A stretch of DNA of 64,000 nt from Pontivivens insulae (GCF_900302495.1 NZ_OMKW01000003.1:372001-436000), one strand, 5' to 3'. Shown: positions 18,476 through 26,898, counted from the stretch's first letter. Notes: a model not told the origin generated them from the sequence alone. Program-made: numbers and translations.

Positions 18476-19458
18476 TGGCTCAGCGCGTCCCGCCAGATCG
18501 CAAGTGCATCCGCACGGCGCGCCTGCGCGTCCTCGGCACTGAGCAGAAGCGACGTTTCCGGCTGGTTGAGCGCGGCGTACCCTTCGGGCAGATCGATTGG
18601 ATAGGCCGGGAACATCCACTGCGCCTCTGGGATCACGCCCTGAAAGCCGTCGGTTGCGATGAACCGCAGGAACTCGGCCGCCAGTTCGGGCTGATCAGAA
18701 CCTGCCAGCGCGCCTGCGACTTCGACCTGCAGGTAGTGACCTTCTTCAAAGATCGCAGCCGCCTTTGTCTCATCCTCTTCTGCGATGATGTGGTAGGCGG
18801 GCGATGTGACATAGCTGAGCGCCATGTCCGCCTCTCCTTCCAGAAACAGTCCATAGGCCTCGGACCACCCAGACGTCACGGTGACGATGTTGTCGGACAG
18901 AGCCTCCCACAGCGCGCCAGCGTCATCGCCCTTCAGCGTATCGACCCACATCAAGAGGCCCAAGCCCGGCGTAGAGCTGCGCGGATCCTGAATAACGATC
19001 TTCAGGTCGCTTGCGGCCAGTTCCTCAAACGAGGTGGGCGGAGTCTCGACGATTGTGGTGTCGTAGACGAATGCGAATGGGGAGTAGTCAAACGGCACGA
19101 AGATCGGATCATCCCACTCCACAGGCAGTTGCGGCGCGGCGACATCGGCAGGTGCATCTGCAAACAATCCGGTTGCCGCGGCCTGTGCGGTGAGGTTCGT
19201 GTCGAGGCCAAGGACGATGTCCGCGTCCGTGGTCGTTCCTTCGAGTTGCAGCCGGGCAACCATGGCAGCACCGTCACCGGTGCCTACAAAAGTCAGATCA
19301 CAATCGCAGATCGCCTCGAAATTCGCCTCGATCTGCGGGCCCGGGCCCCAGTCGGAGACAAAGCTGTCATAGGTGTAGACGATCAGTTCCGGCGTGTCCT
19401 GCGCGGCAACAGCAAGCGGGGCGAGCGTCAGGGCCAAAGTAAGCGGGAAACGGTTCAT
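18472..19458 (-). CDS. thiB: Thiamine-binding periplasmic protein
   Basis: 328 residues with a signal peptide (MNRFPLTLALTLAPLAVAAQ) and a class II periplasmic binding fold. Family features include LIVYTYDSFVSDWGPG near the mature N-terminus, DADIVLGLDTNL, FVPFDYSPFAFVYD, and a C-terminal AQWMFPAYP. AGGAGG lies just before ATG 19458. It is the first gene of thiBPQ and is preceded by a TPP riboswitch, so expression should drop when thiamine diphosphate is plentiful. Confidence 0.93.
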   Translation of the reverse strand: MNRFPLTLALTLAPLAVAAQDTPELIVYTYDSFVSDWGPGPQIEANFEAICDCDLTFVGTGDGAAMVARLQLEGTTTDADIVLGLDTNLTAQAAATGLFADAPADVAAPQLPVEWDDPIFVPFDYSPFAFVYDTTIVETPPTSFEELAASDLKIVIQDPRSSTPGLGLLMWVDTLKGDDAGALWEALSDNIVTVTSGWSEAYGLFLEGEADMALSYVTSPAYHIIAEEDETKAAAIFEEGHYLQVEVAGALAGSDQPELAAEFLRFIATDGFQGVIPEAQWMFPAYPIDLPEGYAALNQPETSLLLSAEDAQARRADALAIWRDALSQ

Positions 19459-19520
19459 TCAGGGTCCTCCTTTGCCAAAACGGGTAAAGAGGGTGGATGT
19501 GGGCGATGGCGCGGCACATC

Positions 19521-19608
19521 CGCCTTCCCTCCGCCGGCATAATCCGGTTCAGGTTCAACGGGTCCGCATGCATGCATACATCTCAGGCCGATGACGGCCC
19601 CCCCGAGG
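19521..19608 (-). promoter_or_regulatory. TPP riboswitch (THI element) of thiBPQ
   Basis: Read on the minus strand, the leader contains the CTGAGA of the pyrimidine-sensing helix (19581-19586). It also contains the THI-box core ACCCGTTGAACCTGA, then CCGGATTATGCCGGCG and GGAGGGAAGG. Downstream, GGATGTG and CACATCC (about 19494-19523) can pair ahead of a T-rich run, a plausible expression platform before the thiB SD. Confidence 0.92.
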
Positions 19609-19702
19609 CAGGCGGCAGAATACGCAATTGGGGAAATCTGGCAACCAGACTTTGCAACAGCGCGGCGAGGCAATAGCGTGCCACCAATGCGGAGGACCAA
19701 GC

Positions 19703-20917
19703 TTGAATTACCTTTTCGTTCATCAGAACGCACCCGCCCAGTTCCGATACATCGCGCCGCAACTCGCACAGGATCCGGGCAACAGGGTTGTCTACATCAC
19801 GCTTGAGAATAAGCCCGTTCCCGCCGGGGTCGCCCCAGTTCGATACAAGTTGCACCGCAGTGCGGGCAAGGAAACGCATCACTATCTGCGCCGAACGGAG
19901 GAGGCGGTGCTCTATGGTCAGGCCGTCGCGCGAAAGGCATTTGACCTACGTTCGCAAGGGTTTAACCCTGACGTGATGATTGGCCACCCAGGTTGGGGAG
20001 AGACGCTTTACCTCAAGGATATCTGGCCGAATGCCAAACTGATCAGTTATTGCGAGTTCTACTATCGCTCACGCGGGTCGGATTTCGGCTTTGACAAAGA
20101 GTTTCCCGATCAGGTCGATGCGGTCTTTGCCAACAGAACGAAAAATGCCCAGCACCTGCTGGCACTGGAAGCGGCGGATGCCCTTTATGCTCCGACAGAC
20201 TGGCAGGCGCGGCAATTTCCCGCACCGTATCAGCCGCTGATCCATCGCATCCATGACGGCATTAATTGCGCGCTTGTCCGGCCCGACCCGGACGCGCAAT
20301 ACACCACCCGCTCTGGCCGGACGTTCAAGGTCGGTGATCCGGTGATCACCTATGTGTCCCGTTATCTGGAGCCCTATCGCGGATTTCACCAATTCATGCG
20401 CGCCCTGCCGCGCACGCTGGCCGATAACCCGGACGCCCATGTCGTGCTGGTCGGAGCCGAGACCGGCGGCTACGGGCGAAAACCGGCTGAGAACCAGACC
20501 TGGAAACAACGCATATTGGCCGAAATTGGACCCCTGCCCCAGGACCGCGTTCATTTTGAGGATCGGGTGCCCTACGGCAATTACCTCAAACTGTTGCAGG
20601 TGTCCGCCGTCCACCCCTACCTGACCTATCCGTTCGTGCTGAGCTGGTCGTGTTTGGAGGCGATGGCCGCGGGATGTGTAATCGTCGGCTCGAACACCGC
20701 ACCGGTCCAAGAAGTCATCGACGATGGCGCGCAAGGCGTGCTCACGGATTTCTTCGATCCTGAGGCACTGTCATCAAAGTTGAGCGACGTGCTGCAAAAT
20801 CCGGGACGCTACGCCGGGATGCGCGTGGCCGCGCGTGAGCGCGTGCTGGAACGGTTCGAATTGCAGAAATGTCTCGCACGCCTGACCGACCTGATCAGGA
20901 CAACTGCGCAGGGCTGA
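19703..20917 (+). CDS. Glycosyltransferase, GT4-like
   Basis: 404 residues from TTG 19703, which has a perfect GGAGG (19691-19695) seven bases upstream; the ATG 19628 extension lies in sequence opposite the thi leader. The N-terminal Rossmann domain starts MNYLFVHQNAPAQFRYIAPQLA and includes HPGWGETLYLKDIWP and a conserved YCEFYYR. The C-terminal domain has the nucleotide-sugar signature CLEAMAAGCVIVGSNTAPVQEVI. It probably builds a surface or extracellular glycan; donor and acceptor are unknown. No other polysaccharide gene is adjacent. trpA is convergent with a 5-base gap. Confidence 0.85.
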   Translation: MNYLFVHQNAPAQFRYIAPQLAQDPGNRVVYITLENKPVPAGVAPVRYKLHRSAGKETHHYLRRTEEAVLYGQAVARKAFDLRSQGFNPDVMIGHPGWGETLYLKDIWPNAKLISYCEFYYRSRGSDFGFDKEFPDQVDAVFANRTKNAQHLLALEAADALYAPTDWQARQFPAPYQPLIHRIHDGINCALVRPDPDAQYTTRSGRTFKVGDPVITYVSRYLEPYRGFHQFMRALPRTLADNPDAHVVLVGAETGGYGRKPAENQTWKQRILAEIGPLPQDRVHFEDRVPYGNYLKLLQVSAVHPYLTYPFVLSWSCLEAMAAGCVIVGSNTAPVQEVIDDGAQGVLTDFFDPEALSSKLSDVLQNPGRYAGMRVAARERVLERFELQKCLARLTDLIRTTAQG

Positions 20918-20922
20918 TCCCA

Positions 20923-21711
20923 TCAACCGTGGGCGCCGTCGGCCAATTCCCTGACGAAGGCCAGCACATCAGCGGCGCTGTCACCCCGCCCGAGCCGGTC
21001 GACGATGGCAGAGCCAACGACCACACCGTCTGCGACCTTTGCCATCTCGGCGGCGGCCTCGGCCGATTTGATGCCAAAGCCGACACAGACCGGCAGATCG
21101 GTCGCCGCTTTGATGCGAGCAATCTCTGGCCCAACCTTTCCGGCATTCGCTTCCGCCGAACCGGTGATGCCGGTGATCGACACGTAGTAGACAAAGCCCG
21201 ACGTGTTCTGGAGCACTTTTGGCAAGCGCCGATCATCGGTTGTCGGGGTGGCGAGACGGATGAAGTTCAGCCCCGCCTCCTGCGCGGGCAGGCAAAGCTC
21301 TTCATCCTCTTCGGGCGGAAGGTCAACGACGATCAGACCGTCAATGCCTGCGTCTGCGGCCTCGGCGAGAAAGGTGTCGACGCCCTTGGACCAGATCGGG
21401 TTGTAATAGCCCATCAGGACGATTGGCGTACTGTCATCCCCTTTGCGGAACTCACGCACCATGGACAACGTCTTGTCGAGCGTCATGCCCGCTTCCAGCG
21501 CACGCTGCCCAGCCAGCTGAATTGCCGGACCATCGGCCATCGGATCCGTGAACGGCATGCCGATTTCGATGACGTCCACACCTGCGGCAGGCAAGCCGGC
21601 CAACACCTCAGCGCTCAGCTCGGGGTTCGGATCGCCCGCCATGATAAACGAGACGAAGGCCGTGCGGTTCTGCTTTGCCAATTCGGCGAATTTTGCGTCG
21701 ATGCGGGTCAT
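20923..21711 (-). CDS. trpA: Tryptophan synthase alpha chain
   Basis: 262 residues, standard length. It cleaves indole-3-glycerol phosphate to indole, passed to TrpB. The catalytic Glu is in [17 protein letters not shown] (same segment as the PF..P.ADG signature), the second acid in [14 protein letters not shown], and the phosphate loop in [13 protein letters not shown]. The start is ATG 21711; the longer frame to 21783 is not supported by family length. trpB lies 2.8 kb upstream rather than adjacent, separated by five small genes on the same strand. Confidence 0.96.
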   Translation of the reverse strand: MTRIDAKFAELAKQNRTAFVSFIMAGDPNPELSAEVLAGLPAAGVDVIEIGMPFTDPMADGPAIQLAGQRALEAGMTLDKTLSMVREFRKGDDSTPIVLMGYYNPIWSKGVDTFLAEAADAGIDGLIVVDLPPEEDEELCLPAQEAGLNFIRLATPTTDDRRLPKVLQNTSGFVYYVSITGITGSAEANAGKVGPEIARIKAATDLPVCVGFGIKSAEAAAEMAKVADGVVVGSAIVDRLGRGDSAADVLAFVRELADGAHG

Positions 21712-21790
21712 GGGGAAACTCTGCCTGTCCGATTTGGAAAAGGCATATCGAAACCGGCTTAGGTTGACCAGAACCGACTGCATGCGCGCA

Positions 21791-21821
21791 AAGAGAAAGG
21801 GCCACCCTGTTGGATGGCCCC
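21791..21821 (-). terminator. Intrinsic terminator after the 21.8-22.2 kb gene
   Basis: On the minus strand GGGGCCATCC and GGGTGGCCC form a stem with an AACA loop, followed by TTTCTCTTT. It ends the small exported protein gene and separates it from trpA. Confidence 0.75.
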
Positions 21822-21843
21822 TGCCTATAATGTGTGGATCCGG

Positions 21844-22176
21844 TTATTCCACCAGAAGCTCGGACAACGCACCCACAACTGCGATCGTCGCGTATTCCTC
21901 GGCGGACACGCGCACAACGCGATCGCCGACGATCGCATAGCGCTCCCCCTCGGCGAGTGGTGGAAGACGGAAACGATCCAGATCCCGGATAATAATCAGG
22001 TCACTGTCGATCTCGACATCCGTATCGCCCTGTGCCCGGCCCATGTTGCTAGGCTCACCAGCGCTACACCATCCCTTCATCGCGTGACCGGGAGGGCAGT
22101 GACTGGGATCCGCCAGTGCGGGTTGCGCAAGCGCAATAAGGGCGGCTGTCGAGGCATAGGCAAGAAACTTGGACAC
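21844..22176 (-). CDS. Small exported protein, RcnB/DUF1236-like C-terminus
   Basis: 110 residues from GTG 22176, which has AGGAG eight bases upstream. The signal peptide VSKFLAYASTAALIALAQPALA is followed by a Cys-containing segment (CPPGHAMKGWC). The C-terminal LPPLAEGERYAIVGDRVVRV resembles the short beta module LPPL..G..Y.V....VVLV found at the end of RcnB-like and DUF1236 periplasmic proteins. Function unknown. Its own terminator follows. Confidence 0.75.
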   Translation of the reverse strand: MSKFLAYASTAALIALAQPALADPSHCPPGHAMKGWCSAGEPSNMGRAQGDTDVEIDSDLIIIRDLDRFRLPPLAEGERYAIVGDRVVRVSAEEYATIAVVGALSELLVE

Positions 22177-22247
22177 GGTGAAACTCCTGCACACTTACTG
22201 TTTCAAGCAATCAACGCGGTCAAACCGTGCCCCGTTCCGCAATCAGT

Positions 22248-22598
22248 TCAGTCCTTGCGGAAGAACTTGTTTTCACGTGGCTTTCCGTCCCAGCCGGGCT
22301 TGCCGCGGGGGCGATCATCGCGGTCGTCACGACCCTTGAAGCCGCCACGGTCGCCGCCCTTATTGAAACCGCCGCCCTTGCCGCCGCGATCACCGCCCTT
22401 GAAGCCACCGCGGTCACCACCACGATCATTTTCGCGATGTTCCCACTTTTTCAGCAGAACCGAGGCGAACGTGTCGCGGCCGATCACGCCCTCATTGCAC
22501 CAGACGGTGGAGACCATGTCCCCATCCACGCCCTCAACAGCCATGCGCATCGAACCTGCGGTGAGAACGACGATATCGCCAATATTGAAGTCAGCCAT
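22248..22598 (-). CDS. DUF2158 (YodC-like) protein with RGG-rich tail
   Basis: 116 residues. The first 50 (MADFNIGDIVVLTAGS, then MAVEG and VWCNEG) match the small beta-barrel DUF2158/YodC domain. Residues about 55-110 are low complexity, dominated by DRGGDRGGFKGGDRGG-type repeats rich in Gly, Arg, Asp and Lys, and end in KFFRKD. RGG tails of this kind usually contact RNA or other proteins (general knowledge); a role here is inference. A GC hairpin (22617-22635) sits in its leader. Confidence 0.82.
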   Translation of the reverse strand: MADFNIGDIVVLTAGSMRMAVEGVDGDMVSTVWCNEGVIGRDTFASVLLKKWEHRENDRGGDRGGFKGGDRGGKGGGFNKGGDRGGFKGRDDRDDRPRGKPGWDGKPRENKFFRKD

Positions 22599-22616
22599 TT
22601 TCCAAATCCTATATCG

Positions 22617-22635
22617 CCGGGGGCATGTCCCCCGG
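22617..22635 (-). promoter_or_regulatory. GC-rich hairpin in the DUF2158 leader
   Basis: CCGGGGG and CCCCCGG arms around a 5-base loop, between the LuxR-type gene and the DUF2158 start. No T-run follows, so it is either a weak terminator or a leader structure. Confidence 0.45.
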
Positions 22636-22688
22636 ACAGATGCTGCAAATGCGCCGGATCGGCGTGCGCTTCAAGTCTTATCTGGTTT

Positions 22689-23234
22689 TCAGGGCGTCTG
22701 GCTGTCATGCGCGCTGAGCATGTCATCCAGAAAAAGGCTCATCAGTTCTGCGCGCGAACTGACGCCTGCCTTGCGATAGATAGCGTTGGACTGTGCCTTG
22801 ACGGTCCCCTCTGACGTGTTGCGGAGCGCGGCAATCTGGGCAATCGGCACCCCCTTCAGCGCAAACCAAGCCACATCGGTCTCTGCTTTCGTCAAACCCC
22901 AACCCGCAAATCTGCTTTCGACAAGCTCCACAAAAGCGGCCGAGACGTTGGCGAGGCGCTGCTCGGCATCTGTCGCGCGACGCCGGAAACGCGAAATCAA
23001 CAGCGCGGCGGTCAATGCACCGGCGAGCATGCCCAGAACCGCCGCAATCTCTAACAGTTCCCGGACACGCCAGCTGATGGGCTGCGCTGTTATGCCAAAA
23101 ACCGAGCGCGCCAGATCATAGCCCAAAATCAGCGCGCAGATCAGTTGCAATCCAACCAACAGGACGAGCGGAACGGCTCGCGTCAGGTGCGACTTGCCCG
23201 TGGTATGCAATCCAGATGTGGCCTCAGGGCTCAT
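22689..23234 (-). CDS. LuxR-type HTH regulator with two N-terminal membrane helices
   Basis: 181 residues. Two hydrophobic helices (about 19-42 and 60-82) with a short loop are followed by an Arg patch (SRFRRRATDAEQ) and a probable coiled coil. The C-terminal LuxR-type DNA-binding domain has GLTKAETDVAWFALKGVPIAQIA, then NTSEGTVKAQSNAIYRKAGVSSRAEL. There is no receiver domain, so the signal is presumably sensed at or in the membrane. The start ATG overlaps the stop of the upstream exported protein gene (ATGA), so the two are translationally coupled. Confidence 0.85.
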   Translation of the reverse strand: MSPEATSGLHTTGKSHLTRAVPLVLLVGLQLICALILGYDLARSVFGITAQPISWRVRELLEIAAVLGMLAGALTAALLISRFRRRATDAEQRLANVSAAFVELVESRFAGWGLTKAETDVAWFALKGVPIAQIAALRNTSEGTVKAQSNAIYRKAGVSSRAELMSLFLDDMLSAHDSQTP

Positions 23235-23728
23235 GGGCGGCCCCCACCTCCACGATCTTCGCGATCCGGGCGGTCGCCGTCTGGCGGGCGATCTGGGCTA
23301 TCGCCTGATGGCGGGGCGGGCCTTGGCTCAGTCGTTGAACTCTCAGCATCACGGGTGCGACCGGTTGGGGGCTGCGCGCCACTGGGCGGTGGGGCACCCG
23401 GAATGGCCACCCGGGGTGTGCCGTTGGCAATCGCCTCATTCGGCTCGAAATAATCGCGCAGGATCGCGCCGCTGGTGCGATCGATGACCAATTCCCGCGT
23501 TCCCTGCTCACTTTCTGCGACAATGCGCAAGCGACCCAGCAAGGTACGGTGGGATTCTATGACCGTGTACCCTTGCTGCTCCAACTGTAACGCCGCCTGA
23601 TCTGCAAGATCCTCTGCCATCAGTGGGGTCGAGAACATCACTGCAAGCGCGACCCCCTGCAACACATGGGATGTAGCACCAAAGCGATGCCACTGGGTTC
23701 TGTTCTTTTTCGCGTCAGGATCGCACAT
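23231..23728 (-). CDS. Exported PepSY-like protein with Pro/Asp/Arg tail
   Basis: 165 residues from ATG 23728 (MCDPDAKKNRTQWHR); an ATG five codons upstream is possible. A late hydrophobic signal (VLQGVALAVMFSTPLMA) follows about 25 N-terminal residues. The folded part, about 45-100 (LEQQGYTVIESHRTLLGRLRIVAES then ELVIDRTSGAILRDYF), resembles a single PepSY-type module. The rest is disordered and Pro-rich, ending DRPDREDRGGGGRP. It overlaps the membrane LuxR-type gene. The module resembles that of the next gene upstream. Confidence 0.78.
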   Translation of the reverse strand: MCDPDAKKNRTQWHRFGATSHVLQGVALAVMFSTPLMAEDLADQAALQLEQQGYTVIESHRTLLGRLRIVAESEQGTRELVIDRTSGAILRDYFEPNEAIANGTPRVAIPGAPPPSGAQPPTGRTRDAESSTTEPRPAPPSGDSPDRPPDGDRPDREDRGGGGRP

Positions 23729-23745
23729 GGTGCTTCCTTTCAATC

Positions 23746-23786
23746 AAAAAAATTGGGGCTCGGCCAGTCTTGCGAAAGGCCGAGCC
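23746..23786 (-). terminator. Intrinsic terminator within the charged-tail cluster
   Basis: On the minus strand GGCTCGGCC and GGCCGAGCC (arms 23778-23786 and 23757-23765) are followed by CCAATTTTTTT. It lies between the two exported-protein genes, so the first gene is probably expressed more than the PepSY-like and LuxR genes behind it. Confidence 0.85.
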
Positions 23787-23807
23787 GTCAACACGCCGTA
23801 TTTCGCC

Positions 23808-24332
23808 TTAGCGTGCACGGCGGTCTCCGCCCTCTTCGCGGTCAGGCCGGTCGCCGCTTTCAGGTGCTTCGGGACGATCTTCTGGTGCGGGGCGATCCTC
23901 TGCTTCAGGAGCGTCTGGGGCCTCTTCACGCTCGGGACGCTCGGCAGGTGCCTCACCGTCCGGGCCCTCTGGGCGTTCACCCTCCGGTGCTTCGCCGCGT
24001 GGCGCGGGCCGCTCACCCGCACCATCTGGCGCCGGTCGGTCGTCACGTGCCGGGCGTTCGCCCTCACCCTCACCGCCGGCAGGGCGGCCATTCACCTCAA
24101 GCAGCGCCCCTGTCTCGCTGTCAAACAGCGCCCGCACTGTGCGGCCATCTTCGGTCGTGCCGGTGTAGGCGGTCAAAACACCATCATCGACGACCGAACC
24201 GTCAGAGAACGCGTCCTGAAACTCCTCAAGCGTGGTCGGACGCTCGTCGACCGGTGGGCGGCCTTCTGCGTCCTGTGCATTGGCAATACCTGCGAGGCTG
24301 AAAGCAGTGATGAGGGTAAGGGTGCGCAACAT
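23808..24332 (-). CDS. Exported protein with long Pro/Glu/Arg low-complexity tail
   Basis: 174 residues from ATG 24332. The signal peptide is MLRTLTLITAFSLAGIANA. A compact region (about 30-80) contains LEEFQDAFSDG, VLTAYTGTTEDGRTVRALFDSETGALLEVNG, again like a single PepSY-type beta module. From about residue 85 on the chain is almost only Pro, Glu, Asp, Arg, Gly and Ala (runs such as ERPARDDRPAPDG), ending SGDRPDREEGGDRRAR. The ending resembles that of the neighbouring gene. It is downstream of trpB on the same strand but has its own leader of about 140 bases. Confidence 0.8.
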   Translation of the reverse strand: MLRTLTLITAFSLAGIANAQDAEGRPPVDERPTTLEEFQDAFSDGSVVDDGVLTAYTGTTEDGRTVRALFDSETGALLEVNGRPAGGEGEGERPARDDRPAPDGAGERPAPRGEAPEGERPEGPDGEAPAERPEREEAPDAPEAEDRPAPEDRPEAPESGDRPDREEGGDRRAR

Positions 24333-24475
24333 AGCGTGTCTCCTGGTGTGTTTGGGTCTGTGCCAGCTTTTGGCCAGACCCTCATCACCCGGACGCGGCA
24401 CGTCGCTCCATTCACCGGAGGATTATTTTGGCAGCCATAAACCCTGTCTAAACGCCAATAAACCTGGGTTTAGGG

Positions 24476-25696
24476 TCAGATTTCGACGCCCAACGCCTCT
24501 GCCACTGTGAAGATGTCCTTATCGCCCCGTCCGCACATGTTCATGACCAGAAGGTGATCCGAGGGCAGGTCGCCCGCGATCTTCTGGACATGGGCGAGCG
24601 CATGGGATGGCTCAAGCGCGGGGATGATCCCCTCGGTCGTGCAACACATTTGGAACGCGTCGAGCGCCTCGCGGTCTGTCACGCTGACATATTCAACGCG
24701 GCCAATGTCGTTGAGCCATGCGTGCTCTGGACCGATGCCGGGATAGTCGAGGCCGGCGGAAATCGAGTGGCCTTCAATGATCTGTCCGTCCTCATCCTGA
24801 AGCAGATAGGTTCGGTTGCCATGCAGGACGCCTGGGCGACCACCGGTCAGAGAGGCCGCGTGCTCCATCTTTTCGTCAACGCCGTGGCCACCGGCCTCTA
24901 CCCCGATGATCCGCACGCTTTCATCATCAAGGAACGGGTGGAACAGACCCATCGCGTTGGAGCCCCCACCGATGCAGGCGATCAAGCTATCGGGCAGACG
25001 GCCTTCACGCTCCAGCATCTGCTCTTTGACCTCTTTGCCGATGATCGACTGAAAATCCCGGACCATCGCCGGATAGGGATGCGGACCAGCGACCGTGCCG
25101 ATGCAATAGAAGGTCTCATCCACGTTGGTCACCCAATCGCGCAAAGCTTCATTCATCGCGTCCTTCAGCGTGCCACGACCCGAGGTTACGGGGACGACCT
25201 TTGCGCCCAGCAGGTTCATGCGGAAGACATTCGGTTTCTGACGTTCCACATCCGTTGCGCCCATGAAAACGATGCATTCCAGACCAAAGCGCGCGCAGAC
25301 TGTCGCGGTGGCGACACCGTGCTGACCAGCGCCGGTTTCCGCGATGATCCGCTTCTTGCCCATGCGGCGCGCCAGCAGGATCTGTCCCAGCACGTTGTTG
25401 ATCTTGTGGGCGCCGGTGTGGTTCAGCTCATCTCGCTTGAGATAGATTTTCGCGCCCCCGAATTTTTCGGTCAGCCGTTCAGCATGATAAAGCGGCGACG
25501 GGCGGCCGACATAGTGCTTCCAAAGATCATCCATCTCGGCCCAGAAGGTCGGGTCCGTCTTTGCCTTCTCGTACTCCGCTTCGAGGTCGAGGATCAGAGG
25601 CATCAACGTCTCGGATACGAAGCGACCGCCAAATTGGCCAAAGCGACCACGCTCATCGGGGCCGGAACTGAACGAATTTGCGGCGTGAGTGTTCAT
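24476..25696 (-). CDS. trpB: Tryptophan synthase beta chain
   Basis: 406 residues from ATG 25696 (AGGGGA upstream). It is a PLP enzyme that joins indole with serine to give tryptophan. The PLP Lys is in [13 protein letters not shown], the phosphate-binding loop is [12 protein letters not shown], and the conserved [30 protein letters not shown] and C-terminal NMCGRGDKD are intact. An inverted repeat TAAACC-TG-GGTTTA lies right after its stop (24459-24472). Confidence 0.97.
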   Translation of the reverse strand: MNTHAANSFSSGPDERGRFGQFGGRFVSETLMPLILDLEAEYEKAKTDPTFWAEMDDLWKHYVGRPSPLYHAERLTEKFGGAKIYLKRDELNHTGAHKINNVLGQILLARRMGKKRIIAETGAGQHGVATATVCARFGLECIVFMGATDVERQKPNVFRMNLLGAKVVPVTSGRGTLKDAMNEALRDWVTNVDETFYCIGTVAGPHPYPAMVRDFQSIIGKEVKEQMLEREGRLPDSLIACIGGGSNAMGLFHPFLDDESVRIIGVEAGGHGVDEKMEHAASLTGGRPGVLHGNRTYLLQDEDGQIIEGHSISAGLDYPGIGPEHAWLNDIGRVEYVSVTDREALDAFQMCCTTEGIIPALEPSHALAHVQKIAGDLPSDHLLVMNMCGRGDKDIFTVAEALGVEI

Positions 25697-25836
25697 CGCA
25701 CTATCCCCTGAAAGACCTGTTTCAAAGGGTTCTACAGGCGTGCAATCGGCGCGTCGATAGCGTTCCTTGCCCAATGGACAGATGGTCGCGCAACTTTTTT
25801 TCGTCCGATCGCAACCAATTTCAGACACGCGGCGTA

Positions 25837-25842
25837 TATACT
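25837..25842 (+). promoter_or_regulatory. Possible -10 element (TATACT) for the 25.9 kb RNA
   Basis: TATACT matches the sigma-70 -10 consensus at five of six positions and sits about 8 bases before the first stable stem. A good -35 is not obvious at the right spacing. Confidence 0.35.
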
Positions 25843-25849
25843 GTATCGA

Positions 25850-25987
25850 ACATGTTCCCGAACACCTCACTCTGTCCCTGAGAGGTTCGCGATGTTCGAT
25901 AGGCTTGATGGTGGTGCGTCAGGCCGCGTGTGTAGATCACATGATCCTGTGCCGCCCATCCCGAGGGATGTGGCGGCACTTTTTTAT
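25850..25987 (+). ncRNA. Candidate small RNA with two stem-loops
   Basis: This 546-base spacer between trpB and trpF has no convincing gene. On the plus strand a stem is formed by GAACAT...CGAAC pairing with GTTCG..ATGTTC (about 25849-25896), closing on a CTCA/TGAG inner helix. A GC-rich hairpin with a T-run closes the unit at 25949-25985. Both flanking genes run the other way, so the terminator does not belong to them. A 37-codon frame from ATG at 25891 overlaps the terminator and looks accidental. Promoter and size (about 135-140 nt) are inferred. Confidence 0.5.
25949..25985 (+). terminator. Intrinsic terminator of the candidate RNA
   Basis: GTGCCGCC and GGCGGCAC arms with an inner ATCCC/GGGAT helix, then a six-base T-run. 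The strong stem and T-run are on the plus strand only. Confidence 0.85.
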
Positions 25988-26242
25988 CCGTTCTGTAAAA
26001 TATGAATGATTAAAATTCGTTCCCATCAGCAACTGAACTCGACCTGAGGCCGTTGGTAATGCAGCAAGGGTAGAAGCTGTCGCGACGTCACTGACCGTTT
26101 GGTCAAAAATTCATTGCGTCCACAGCTTTTTGTCGCCACTTGAGGCGAACGAACACGCATCGCATTCGGCAGTGGGGGCCGAGTTGCCATGCGCGAGGAG
26201 CCTGTCCGTGGGGGAACAGGTCTCCGCTTGCGCCGAAAGCTT

Positions 26243-26896
26243 CTATAGGGCTTTCGGCGCGCCCTTTGCGGCGGCAACGAACTCAGCCATCAGTGCCGGA
26301 TCTTTCACCCCTGGCGCCGATTCGACGCCAGAAGAGACATCCACCTGTTGTGCGCCAGTCAGGTTGAGTGCCCGTTGCACGTTCGAGGGCGTCAAACCAC
26401 CGGCCAGCATCCATGGCTTGGGCCAACGGCGACCGCTGAGGAGTGTCCAATCAAAGGCGAGGCCATTTCCGCCGGGCAACGAGCCATCTTTAGGAGGCTT
26501 GGCGTCGACAAGGATTTGATCCGCCACCGCCAGATAGTCGTCCAACTTCAGCAGATCTGATTGCTCGGCAATGCCGACGGCTTTCATCACTGGCAGACCA
26601 TAGCGCGCGCGCACCTCTGCCACGCGATCCGCACTTTCGCTCCCATGCAGTTGCAGCATATCGAGTGGCACCGCATCCGTGATGGCATCCAGTGCTGCAT
26701 TGTCTGCATTGACGACCAGCGCGACCTTGCACACGCCCACGGGCACGTCGACCGCCAAGGCCGCAGCCTGCTCTATCGAGACATTACGCAGGCTCTTGGG
26801 AAAGAAAACGAAACCAACATAATTGGCCCGCGCTGCATGTGCAGCCACGACATCTTCAAGCCGCGACAGCCCGCAAATCTTAACACTTACCGACAT
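26243..26896 (-). CDS. trpF: Phosphoribosylanthranilate isomerase
   Basis: 217 residues, TIM-barrel enzyme of tryptophan synthesis converting phosphoribosylanthranilate to CdRP. The catalytic Cys is in [12 protein letters not shown] near the N-terminus, and the catalytic Asp in [17 protein letters not shown]. The phosphate-binding [13 protein letters not shown] and the C-terminal [14 protein letters not shown] are present. Its end overlaps a hairpin (GCGCCGAAAGC and GCTTTCGGCGC, about 26231-26261). The 250 bases beyond it toward the candidate RNA hold nothing I can name. Confidence 0.95.
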   Translation of the reverse strand: MSVSVKICGLSRLEDVVAAHAARANYVGFVFFPKSLRNVSIEQAAALAVDVPVGVCKVALVVNADNAALDAITDAVPLDMLQLHGSESADRVAEVRARYGLPVMKAVGIAEQSDLLKLDDYLAVADQILVDAKPPKDGSLPGGNGLAFDWTLLSGRRWPKPWMLAGGLTPSNVQRALNLTGAQQVDVSSGVESAPGVKDPALMAEFVAAAKGAPKAL

Positions 26897-26898
26897 AT

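Noticed and set aside
24438-24472. TAAACCC/GGGTTTA repeats after trpB as a terminator
   Set aside because: Long loop with competing pairings and no T-run; noted in the trpB entry only.
25850-25900. LexA-type box (GAAC/GTTC repeats)
   Set aside because: Spacing between the half-sites is 8 or 5 bases rather than the 7 of the alphaproteobacterial LexA box; better explained as RNA stem.
25891-26004. 37-codon frame within the candidate RNA
   Set aside because: Runs through the terminator, poor SD spacing, no family; kept only as a note in the RNA entry.
26026-26242. Possible 6S or other housekeeping RNA
   Set aside because: No match to remembered consensus features; no promoter or terminator pair seen.
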